From assembly GCA_021809235.1 (NCBI GenBank), contig JAKBAG010000084.1, positions 1 through 11,201 on the forward strand: a stretch of DNA of 11,201 bases. The letters are read 5' to 3'. A model generated the notes under the pieces. The model was not told where the DNA came from, ran no database searches, and worked only from the letters and a program-made list of their open reading frames with translations. A program made the translations under genes and the position numbers. Below, piece by piece: positions 1 through 6,194 of this stretch; the first letter of the stretch is position 1, and each line of letters begins with the position of its first letter. This DNA is from Acidobacteriota bacterium (lineage in GTDB: Bacteria > Acidobacteriota > Terriglobia > Terriglobales > Acidobacteriaceae).

Positions 1-31
1 GCTGATTTAGCGGGCTTTCGTGTCAAATCTC

Positions 32-106
32 TGGTAGCGCTAACGGGAATCGAACCCGTGTTTTAAGATTGAGAATCTCACGTCCTAACCCCTAGACGAT
101 AGCGCC
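32..106 (-). tRNA. tRNA-Glu, anticodon CTC
   Basis: Reading the - strand from 106 down to 32 gives a complete 75-nt cloverleaf. It has a 7-bp acceptor stem, a D arm with GTCT pairing GGAC, an anticodon stem TGAGA/TCTTA closing the loop TTCTCAA, a 4-nt variable loop, a T arm ACGGG-TTCGATT-CCCGT, discriminator A and an encoded CCA end. The anticodon CTC reads the glutamate codon GAG. The arms match bacterial tRNA-Glu closely, including the GTCTAG...AGGAC D arm. Two wobble pairs are visible, G1-U72 at the acceptor tip and a G-U pair in the anticodon stem. The gene points away from the hopanoid operon, so it is an unrelated divergent neighbour. Confidence 0.95.
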
Positions 107-118
107 AACCCTTCTTGG

Positions 119-146
119 AGTCTAACAAAAAAGTCTGCGGTGTGAA
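119..146 (-). promoter_or_regulatory. candidate promoter of tRNA-Glu
   Basis: On the - strand a -35-like TTCACA (146 to 141; five of six bases match TTGACA) is followed after 16 nt by TAGACT (124 to 119). A TG one base upstream of the latter makes an extended -10 (TGTTAGACT). Transcription would begin around position 112, just upstream of the mature tRNA 5' end at 106. The assignment rests on consensus matching only. Confidence 0.4.
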
Positions 147-332
147 AGCTGCAGGCCTTTGCGGAGGGGCCGGTGTGTTTCCGCATGGATGGACCATATG
201 TGGCGGGGATGGGCAGTTGCGGTCGAAAGGCTGGTTTGCCGGTGACTACTTAAGGGTTGCTTGCCGTGCAGGAGGTGCTGAAAGGGAAAACAGGGCCGGG
301 TTGGAATGAGTGCGGGGCAGAAGTCGGTTCGT

Positions 333-341
333 TGGTATACT
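333..341 (+). promoter_or_regulatory. candidate extended -10 promoter of ispH
   Basis: TGGTATACT at 333-341 matches the extended -10 form TGnTATAAT with one mismatch in the hexamer. No good -35 hexamer lies 16 to 18 nt upstream, which fits an extended -10 promoter. The expected start of transcription, about 7 nt past the hexamer, is 348-349, which coincides with the ATG at 349. The ispH message may therefore be leaderless. Confidence 0.4.
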
Positions 342-348
342 GAGGGGT

Positions 349-1374
349 ATGCAGAGTGCTGTGGAATCCGTTTCCAATCCGGGTCCGGTAGCGAAGGTTG
401 CCGGGCAAAAGCGTGTATTGCTGCTGAAGCCGCGTGGGTTTTGTGCGGGCGTGGTGCGCGCGATCGACATAGTAAAGATTGCGCTCGAGACTTTTGGCGC
501 GCCGATCTATGTGCGTCGGGAGATTGTTCACAACCGGTTTGTGGTGAACGAACTGGCGGAAAAGGGTGCGATCTTTGTGCATGAGATCGAAGAGGTGCCG
601 GAGGGTCAGCGGGTGATCTACAGCGCGCATGGGGTATCGCCGGCGGTGCGCGAGGCGAGCAAGGCGCGTGGGTTGAAGGTGATTGACGCAACCTGTCCGC
701 TGGTGACCAAGGTGCATGTGGAGGCTGTGAAGTTCGCCAAGCAGGGCTACTCGCTGGTGTTGGTGGGCCATCGCGATCATGATGAGATTGAGGGCACGCT
801 GGGCGAAGCGCCGGAGGCGACGCAAGTGGTGTCGAATGTGGCCGAGGTAGAGGCGCTGGTGGTGCCGGACCCAGATCGCGTTGCATATCTGACTCAGACG
901 ACGCTGTCCTTGGACGAGGCGCGGGATATTATCCAGGCGCTGAAGATTAAGTTTCCGAACATTGTGGGTCCGCACACGCAGGATATCTGCTATGCGACGG
1001 AGAATCGCCAGGTAGCGGTGCGGAATGTGGCTCCGGGCGCAGATGTGGTGCTGGTTGTGGGCTCGACGAACAGTTCGAACTCGAACCGACTGGTGGAGGT
1101 TTCGAACAACCTGGGAACGAAGGCATACCTGATCGACAACTCAAAGGCAATTGATCCGGCGTGGCTGGTAGGCGTGGAGTCGGTGGCGGTGACGGCGGGT
1201 GCCTCGGCGCCGGAGGTTCTGGTGGAGGACGTGATTGGATACCTGCTGCAAAACGGGTATTCGAGCGTGGAGGAAGTGGAGATCATGCCGGAGAATGTGC
1301 GATTCGGGCTGCCGCCTGAGATTGTGCAGGCGATCGGCGGAGCCAATGGCGGAGCGCCGGTACCGGTGCAGTAG
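349..1374 (+). CDS. ispH: 4-hydroxy-3-methylbut-2-enyl diphosphate reductase (IspH/LytB)
   Basis: IspH is the last enzyme of the MEP isoprenoid pathway, a cytosolic [4Fe-4S] enzyme that reductively dehydroxylates HMBPP to IPP and DMAPP. With the ATG at 349 the protein has 341 residues. The three cluster cysteines are visible: Cys32 in RGFCAG, Cys116 in DATCPL and Cys214 in DICYAT. The catalytic glutamate is in EIEGTLGE (Glu148), and the substrate-binding motifs EIVHN, SAHGVSP, TQTTLS, SSNSNR and GASAPE are all present. The frame is open upstream to a GTG at 310, but that adds only 13 residues before the region typical of the family. No well-spaced ribosome site precedes 349: the nearest purine run, GAGGGG, ends one base before it. 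An extended -10 box nearby suggests leaderless translation. As first gene of the group it supplies C5 units for squalene and hopene. Confidence 0.95.
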   Translation: MQSAVESVSNPGPVAKVAGQKRVLLLKPRGFCAGVVRAIDIVKIALETFGAPIYVRREIVHNRFVVNELAEKGAIFVHEIEEVPEGQRVIYSAHGVSPAVREASKARGLKVIDATCPLVTKVHVEAVKFAKQGYSLVLVGHRDHDEIEGTLGEAPEATQVVSNVAEVEALVVPDPDRVAYLTQTTLSLDEARDIIQALKIKFPNIVGPHTQDICYATENRQVAVRNVAPGADVVLVVGSTNSSNSNRLVEVSNNLGTKAYLIDNSKAIDPAWLVGVESVAVTAGASAPEVLVEDVIGYLLQNGYSSVEEVEIMPENVRFGLPPEIVQAIGGANGGAPVPVQ

Positions 1375-1456
1375 TCTGGCGCGAAGCAGAAGGCGCGAAA
1401 CGCAGCTGTGCCCAAAGGACAGGTGTGGGCAGGCGGCGAGGGAAAAGCCCGGGGAT

Positions 1457-1480
1457 GGCTCTCTGGATCGCTCGGGAGCC
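1457..1480 (+). other. possible stem-loop in the ispH-shc gap
   Basis: GGCTCTC (1457-1463) can pair with GGGAGCC (1474-1480) as a 7-bp stem with one G-U pair and a 10-nt loop. No T-run follows, so it is not a convincing terminator. The whole gap 1375-1521 holds no other gene or clear promoter box. Shc may be cotranscribed with ispH or use a promoter that cannot be recognised here. Confidence 0.25.
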
Positions 1481-1521
1481 GAACTCAGGGCCATTCAGGA
1501 AAGCGAGGCTTCGGCGACAGG

Positions 1522-3540
1522 ATGAAACAGGTGGAGACGAACCGAGCAAACGGGCCTGCGGCGGCCAAGCCGCGCTTTGGACGGCTGGATGCGGATCTTT
1601 CGCTGGTGGAGTCGGCGATTGATCGCAGTATTGGGCAGATCTTTGGGGAGCAGCATGCGGATGGCTACTGGTGCGGCGAGTTGGAAGCCGACTCGATGCT
1701 GGAGGCCGATTACATCTTCATGCATGTGCTACTGGACAGCGGCGATCCCGGGCGGATGCAGCGCGCCCTGACGGAGATGCTGCGGTACCAGAATGACGAT
1801 GGGAGCTGGAGTATTTATCCGGGCGGCCCAGGGAATATTTCGCTGGCGGTGAAGTGCTACTTTGCCTGTAAGTTGATGGGCATGAGCGCGGAGAATCCGG
1901 TTCTGGTACGTGCGCGGGAGTGGATTCTGGCGCATGGCGGAGTGGTGGCGTGCAACACCTTCACGAAGATTTATCTGTGTGCGCTGGGTCAGTACGACTA
2001 CGATGCCGTACCGGCGATTCCTCCGGAGATTGTGCTGGCGCCAAACTGGTTCTACTTCAACATCTACGAGATTTCGTCCTGGTCGCGAGCGATTCTGGTG
2101 CCGCTTTCGATTATTTATGCCAAGAAGCCGTTCAAGAAGATACCGGCCGAGCAGGGGATAGATGAGCTGTTTGTGGGTGGTCGCGAGAATTCTGATCTGC
2201 GGCTGCAGTTTGACCGCAAGAATCGGTTGAGCTGGCGGAACTTTTTTCTGCTGACGGACCGCATCTTTCACAAGATTGAAGCGGTGTATATCCGGCCGCT
2301 GCGCAAGCTGGCGTTGAAGAAGGCCGAGGCATGGATGCTGGAGCGGCTGGAGATGTCCGACGGACTGGGTGCGATCTATCCGGCGATGATGAATGCGATT
2401 ATCGCGCTGCGCTGCCTGGGGTATTCCGATGATGACCCGCAGGTCATACGCGCGCGCGATGAGTTCGAGAAACTGGGCATTGAGTCTCCTGCCGGAGAGC
2501 AGCATCCTGAGCCGACCTTCCGGATGCAGCCGTGCATGTCGCCGGTGTGGGATACAGCATATGCAATGTTTGCGTTGGGACAGGCTGGGGTGGCAGGCAC
2601 GGACGAGCGCATGGTGAAGGCGGCTGACTGGATGCTGAGCAAAGAAGTGCGGCATCTGGGCGACTGGGCGGTGAAGGTTCCGAAGACGCAGCCGGGCGGC
2701 TGGTACTTTGAGTTCAACAATGAGTTTTATCCGGATACAGATGATACAGCGCAGGTGCTGCTGGCGTTGAGCTGCGTGGAGAATCCGCGCGAGCGCTACC
2801 AGCACGAGGTGGCGCAGCGGGCAATTGACTGGCTGTTTGCGATGCAGTGCAGCAACGGCGGATGGGCAAGCTTCGACAAGGACAACACGAAGATGATCTT
2901 CCAGTACATCCCGTTTGCCGACCATAACGCGATGCTCGATCCGCCGACGGTCGATATTACCGGACGGATTCTGGAGATGCTTTCAACCTATGGGTATACG
3001 CGTGCCGATAAGCGGGTGGAGCGTGCGGTGCAGTTCGTTCTACGGGAGCAGGAACCGGATGGAAGCTGGTTCGGCCGCTGGGGGGTGAACTATATCTACG
3101 GGACATTCCTGGCGCTGCGCGGGCTGGAGGCGGTGGGTATGGATCATAACGAGCCACAGATCCAGCAGGCGGCCGAGTGGATCCGGATGATCCAGAATCC
3201 GGATGGAGGCTGGGGCGAAAGCTGTCTCAGCTACGACGATCCGGTTCAGCGAGGAGTGGGCACGAGCACTCCATCGCAGACGGCCTGGGCGTTGTTGGGA
3301 CTGCTGGCTGCTGGCGATACGCGGAGTGATTCGGTGGCCAAGGGCGTGCGCTGGCTGCTGGAGCGGCAGGACGAAAACGGCGAGTGGGACGAGTCTGTGG
3401 GCGCAGGGGTGACGCGGCAGGCTCTCTACACAGGAACGGGTTTCCCGCGCGTATTCTACCTGGCGTATCACATGTATCGGAACTATTTCCCGCTGCTGGC
3501 ATTGACCACGTATCGACGCGCGATGGACACAGGGGACTGA
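1522..3540 (+). CDS. shc: squalene-hopene cyclase
   Basis: This enzyme (also called HpnF) is a monotopic membrane-associated class II triterpene cyclase that converts squalene to hopene and hopanol. With the ATG at 1522 it has 672 residues, a usual length for the family. The catalytic DxDD motif is intact as Asp405-Thr-Asp407-Asp408 in YPDTDDTAQ and protonates squalene. Repeated QW-type motifs that brace the double alpha-barrel are seen near residues 81 (YQNDDGSW), 433 (AMQCSNGGW), 501 (EQEPDGSW), 549 (IQNPDGGW) and 608 (RQDENGEW). GYWCGEL (from about residue 48) and MQPCMSPVWDTAY are also typical. The frame runs upstream to a GTG at 1408. I prefer 1522 because homology-like sequence only begins after it, although its ribosome site is weak (GCGAGG at 1503-1508, about 13 bases away). 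Downstream hpnH modifies its product. Confidence 0.96.
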   Translation: MKQVETNRANGPAAAKPRFGRLDADLSLVESAIDRSIGQIFGEQHADGYWCGELEADSMLEADYIFMHVLLDSGDPGRMQRALTEMLRYQNDDGSWSIYPGGPGNISLAVKCYFACKLMGMSAENPVLVRAREWILAHGGVVACNTFTKIYLCALGQYDYDAVPAIPPEIVLAPNWFYFNIYEISSWSRAILVPLSIIYAKKPFKKIPAEQGIDELFVGGRENSDLRLQFDRKNRLSWRNFFLLTDRIFHKIEAVYIRPLRKLALKKAEAWMLERLEMSDGLGAIYPAMMNAIIALRCLGYSDDDPQVIRARDEFEKLGIESPAGEQHPEPTFRMQPCMSPVWDTAYAMFALGQAGVAGTDERMVKAADWMLSKEVRHLGDWAVKVPKTQPGGWYFEFNNEFYPDTDDTAQVLLALSCVENPRERYQHEVAQRAIDWLFAMQCSNGGWASFDKDNTKMIFQYIPFADHNAMLDPPTVDITGRILEMLSTYGYTRADKRVERAVQFVLREQEPDGSWFGRWGVNYIYGTFLALRGLEAVGMDHNEPQIQQAAEWIRMIQNPDGGWGESCLSYDDPVQRGVGTSTPSQTAWALLGLLAAGDTRSDSVAKGVRWLLERQDENGEWDESVGAGVTRQALYTGTGFPRVFYLAYHMYRNYFPLLALTTYRRAMDTGD

Positions 3541-3558
3541 AGCAGGGATTGCAGACCA

Positions 3559-3589
3559 TGCGGCAGGGCCGCAGCGCCGAAGGTGGCGC
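3559..3589 (+). promoter_or_regulatory. two abutting GC-rich hairpins in front of the hpnH ribosome site
   Basis: Two perfect inverted repeats follow each other without a gap. The first is TGCGGC-AGG-GCCGCA (3559-3573, 6 bp, 3-nt loop). The second is GCGCC-GAAGGT-GGCGC (3574-3589, 5 bp, 6-nt loop). The Shine-Dalgarno AGGAGG of hpnH begins at the very next base, 3590. In RNA the stems could stack coaxially. No T-run follows, so a classical intrinsic terminator is unlikely. A role in intercistronic mRNA stability or in keeping the hpnH ribosome site open is inference. Confidence 0.45.
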
Positions 3590-3595
3590 AGGAGG
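3590..3595 (+). promoter_or_regulatory. strong Shine-Dalgarno of hpnH
   Basis: AGGAGG lies 9 bases ahead of the ATG at 3605. It fixes the hpnH start and directly abuts the hairpin pair upstream. Confidence 0.85.
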
Positions 3596-3604
3596 AAACG
3601 GATT

Positions 3605-4729
3605 ATGGGTGTGCCCATCTCACAGATGTGGACGGTGGCAAGCTACATTGTTGGCAAGCGTCTGAAGGGCGAGAAGCGGTATCCGCTGGTGCTGATGCTG
3701 GAACCGCTGTTTCGCTGCAATCTGGCGTGCGCCGGCTGCGGTAAGGTACAGTATCCACCGCACATTCTGAAGAAGGAACTGTCGCCGGAGGAGTGCTTCC
3801 GTGCGGTGGAGGAGAGCGGCGTGCCGATGGTATCAATCCCCGGCGGCGAACCGCTGCTGCATCCGCAGATTGTGGAGATCGTCAACGGTCTGATTGCACG
3901 CAAAAAGTACATCTATCTGTGCACGAATGCACTGGAGCTGAAGCGGCGGATTCACGAGTTTACGCCGTCGAAGTATCTGACGTTCTCGGTGCATCTGGAC
4001 GGGTTGCGGGATCATCATGATTTTTCCGTTTGCCGCGAGGGCGGATGGGATATGGCCGTGGAGGGGATTCGCGAGGCGGTCAAGCGCGGCTTCCGCGTGA
4101 CGCCAAACTCGACGTTCTTCGATGGCACGGACCCGAACATGGTGCGCGAGTACTTTGACGTAGTGATGAGCCTGGGCGTGGAGGGAATTGTCCTTTCGCC
4201 GGGCTACAGCTATGACAAGGCTCCGGACCAGCAACACTTCCTGGGCCGGGCAAAGTCGCGGCGGCTGTTCCGCGCGATCCTATCGAACCGGAAGAAGAGC
4301 TGGAAGTTCAATATGTCGCCGCTATTCCTGGAGTTTCTGATGGGAAAGCGGGACTATGAATGTACGCCCTGGGGATCACCAGCCTACAACATCTTCGGCT
4401 GGCAGAAGCCTTGCTACCTTCTGCAGGATGGGTATGCCGAGAGCTTCCAGGAGCTGATGGAGACGACCAAGTGGGAGGAGTACGGGACGAAGAGCGGCAA
4501 TCCCAAGTGCGCCAACTGCATGGTGAGCTGCGGCTATGAACCAACGGCGGTGACGCATGGCTTCGGATCGCTGTCGGGATTCTTTGCCATGGCCAAGGCT
4601 GCGCTTTTCAGCCGTTACGAGGACCAGGGGGCGCTGAACCTGCTGAACGATTCAAGCTTTGCGCCGCAGCATGCCAGGCTGGTGCAGATTGAGCCGACAT
4701 CCGTACAGATGGAGGAGACGCGCGCATGA
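3605..4729 (+). CDS. hpnH: adenosyl-hopene transferase HpnH (radical SAM)
   Basis: HpnH joins the 5'-deoxyadenosyl group of S-adenosylmethionine to hopene, giving adenosylhopane, the first step of C35 hopanoid side-chain synthesis. The 374-residue protein carries the radical SAM cluster motif CNLACAGC (Cys38, Cys42, Cys45; CxxxCxxC) and the SAM-binding GGEPL (from residue 80). The C-terminal part corresponds to the domain I know as DUF3463 in this family. It contains five further cysteines: Cys253 (ECTPWG), Cys270 (KPCYLL) and Cys302, Cys305, Cys309 (KCANCMVSCGYEPTAV). They could hold a second Fe-S cluster, which is inference. The start is fixed by AGGAGG at 9 bases. The stop overlaps the next ATG by four bases (ATGA), so the following small gene is translationally coupled. 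Confidence 0.95.
   Translation: MGVPISQMWTVASYIVGKRLKGEKRYPLVLMLEPLFRCNLACAGCGKVQYPPHILKKELSPEECFRAVEESGVPMVSIPGGEPLLHPQIVEIVNGLIARKKYIYLCTNALELKRRIHEFTPSKYLTFSVHLDGLRDHHDFSVCREGGWDMAVEGIREAVKRGFRVTPNSTFFDGTDPNMVREYFDVVMSLGVEGIVLSPGYSYDKAPDQQHFLGRAKSRRLFRAILSNRKKSWKFNMSPLFLEFLMGKRDYECTPWGSPAYNIFGWQKPCYLLQDGYAESFQELMETTKWEEYGTKSGNPKCANCMVSCGYEPTAVTHGFGSLSGFFAMAKAALFSRYEDQGALNLLNDSSFAPQHARLVQIEPTSVQMEETRA
4711..4717 (+). promoter_or_regulatory. Shine-Dalgarno of the small gene inside the end of hpnH
   Basis: GGAGGAG lies 8 bases before the ATG at 4726, within the last codons of hpnH. It supports the 137-residue downstream frame being a real, coupled gene. Confidence 0.75.
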
Positions 4730-5139
4730 GCCAGACGGTGCAGAATCCTGACGAGTTGGAAGTAGTCTCCGGCTTTGCCCACGAGAATCTGGAAGGATGG
4801 GTTCCGGAGCTGGCCAGCGAGGACGATCTGAAGCAGGCGCTGGAAAAGGCATTTGATTATCGCGGAGATGTGACGCTGACGCTGAAGTCCGGTGAGCGGC
4901 TGGAGGCGTATCTGTTTAACAGGACGACCGGGCCGACGCTGCGGGACTCCTTTGTGCAGATGTATCCGGTGCAGGTGGCGGAGAAGCGTCGTGTGAGCTA
5001 TGCCGAGATTGCCCGGATTGAGTTCACGGGCAAGGATCGCGCCGCCGGCAAGCACTGGGAGGCGTGGGTGAAGAAGTATGCCGAAAAGAAGGCGGCAGGC
5101 GAGAAGAATATCGGCCTGCACCCTGAAGCGCTCGACTAG
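4726..5139 (+). CDS. conserved-looking protein of unknown function, coupled to hpnH
   Basis: I do not recognise a named family for this 137-residue protein. It has no signal peptide, membrane segment or cysteine. The N-terminal ~40 residues are acidic (LEVVSGFAHENLEGWVPELA, then an EDDLKQALEKAF helix). The middle looks like a small beta-sheet domain (GDVTLTLKSGERLEAYLFNR ... SYAEIARIEFTG), resembling Sm- or SH3-like barrels in which a short GD-x-hydrophobic-LKSG strand pair is common. The end is a lysine-rich amphipathic helix (WEAWVKKYAEKKAAGEK). The gene has an excellent ribosome site, overlaps the hpnH stop by ATGA and keeps its frame intact, so it is very likely expressed together with HpnH. 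A role as a partner, carrier or regulator in hopanoid tail synthesis is inference from position only. Confidence 0.88.
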   Translation: MSQTVQNPDELEVVSGFAHENLEGWVPELASEDDLKQALEKAFDYRGDVTLTLKSGERLEAYLFNRTTGPTLRDSFVQMYPVQVAEKRRVSYAEIARIEFTGKDRAAGKHWEAWVKKYAEKKAAGEKNIGLHPEALD

Positions 5140-5171
5140 CCCGGCCTGAGCAGAGCGGAAAGAACGCGCAG

Positions 5172-6176
5172 ATGAGAGTTTTTGTAACGGGAGCGACGGG
5201 TTTTGTCGGCTTCCATGTGGCGCGGGAACTGGCGTCGCAAGGGGCGCAGTTGCGCTTGCTTACGCGGCAGTCGAGCAACACCCGTTTTCTGGATGAGCTT
5301 GGCGGCGCATGCGAGGTGTGCGTAGGTGACCTGAGCCAGCCGGAGACGCTGCGCACGGCAGTCTCCGACTGTGAGGCAGTGGTTCATGTGGCCGCCGATT
5401 ACCGGCTGTGGGTGCGTGATCCGCAGGCGATGTATAGAGCCAATGTGGAAGGTACGCGTGTGCTGCTGGGCCTGGCGCGCGAGGCAGGGGTGCGGCGTGT
5501 GGTTTACACCTCGAGTGTTGCCACGATGGGCTTTCGGCGCGATGGGTTGATCGTGAACGAGGAGACGCCGGTAACTCTGGCGGATATGGTGGGCCACTAC
5601 AAGCGATCCAAGTATCTGGCCGAGCAGGAGGCACTTCGCGCAGCCGAAGCAGGGCAAGCGGTTGTGATCCTGAATCCAACGACGCCCATAGGCTCGCACG
5701 ACAGCAAGCCAACGCCGACGGGCCGGATTGTGGTGGATTTCCTGCTGCGGCGCTTCCCGGCCTACATGGATACGGGGCTGAACCTGGTGGATGTGCGTGA
5801 GGTGGCGCGCATCCATGCGGCGGCACTGGAAGTGGGCACACCGGGCCGACGCTACATTCTGGGCGGAGAAAATCTGACGTTGAAGCAAATACTGGACAAG
5901 CTGTCAGCGATGACGGGGATACCGTCGCCGACGATGCAAATTCCGTTCTGGGTGGCCGCTGGCTATGCCTGCGTGGAAGAGATGATAACCGGGCGACTGC
6001 TGGGCCGGGAGCCGCGGGCGACGCTGGAAGAGGTGAAGATGGGTCGCAAGAAGATGTTTGCCTCCTCGGCGCGAGCACAGCAGGAGCTTGGGTTTCGCCT
6101 GACGCCGGTGTATCCGGCAATGCGGGCGGCGGTGGACTGGTTCCGTGCGCATGGGTATGCTCCGGCTGAGAGCTGA
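5172..6176 (+). CDS. hpnA: hopanoid-associated sugar epimerase/reductase HpnA (extended SDR)
   Basis: This is a 334-residue NAD(P)-dependent extended short-chain dehydrogenase/reductase of the NAD-epimerase type. The Rossmann glycine motif GATGFVG is at residues 7-13, the catalytic serine region YTSSVAT near 114-115, and the YxxxK pair is Tyr143/Lys147 in HYKRSKYLAE. Family members sit in hopanoid clusters of many bacteria and are called hopanoid-associated sugar epimerase. The exact substrate is not settled as far as I know, and a step on the ribose-derived tail is the usual guess. A 32-base gap separates it from the small upstream gene. GGAAAGAA at 5157-5164 is a modest ribosome site. A generic dihydroflavonol-reductase-like SDR is the alternative name, but context favours HpnA. 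Confidence 0.92.
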   Translation: MRVFVTGATGFVGFHVARELASQGAQLRLLTRQSSNTRFLDELGGACEVCVGDLSQPETLRTAVSDCEAVVHVAADYRLWVRDPQAMYRANVEGTRVLLGLAREAGVRRVVYTSSVATMGFRRDGLIVNEETPVTLADMVGHYKRSKYLAEQEALRAAEAGQAVVILNPTTPIGSHDSKPTPTGRIVVDFLLRRFPAYMDTGLNLVDVREVARIHAAALEVGTPGRRYILGGENLTLKQILDKLSAMTGIPSPTMQIPFWVAAGYACVEEMITGRLLGREPRATLEEVKMGRKKMFASSARAQQELGFRLTPVYPAMRAAVDWFRAHGYAPAES

Positions 6177-6194
6177 TCGGGAACGGATGGGCAG

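Larger units (their letters stand above)
107..348. other. divergent intergenic region between tRNA-Glu and ispH
   Basis: About 240 bases with no convincing gene. It holds the candidate tRNA promoter at its left end and the candidate ispH promoter at its right end. A strong Shine-Dalgarno-like AGGAGGTG lies at 270-277, but no start codon sits at a usable distance behind it. Short open frames on both strands here lack ribosome sites and family-like sequence. Confidence 0.6.

Noticed and set aside
4..29. Inverted repeat GATTT...AAATC downstream of the tRNA as a terminator
   Set aside because: Only five weak A-T-rich pairs with a 16-nt loop and no T-run; not convincing.
270..277. Perfect Shine-Dalgarno-like AGGAGGTG
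   Set aside because: No start codon lies 5-10 bases downstream; the next ATG (306) is 28 bases away and opens a 92-codon frame that overlaps ispH in another phase.
310..348. GTG start 13 codons upstream for ispH
   Set aside because: No ribosome site, it would lie upstream of the predicted transcription start, and the added residues are not family-like.
122..975. Overlapping - strand frames across the tRNA-ispH gap and into ispH
   Set aside because: Proline/histidine-rich or arginine-rich translations covering the conserved ispH coding region; no ribosome site or family resemblance.
1408..1521. GTG start adding 38 residues to Shc
   Set aside because: The added residues are Gly/Arg/Ser-rich without cyclase similarity, and no ribosome site precedes the GTG; the ATG at 1522 gives a normal family length. 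Not fully excluded.
1729..2925. 398-residue open frame on the - strand within shc
   Set aside because: Lies wholly inside a gene with intact cyclase motifs and shows no recognisable protein pattern.
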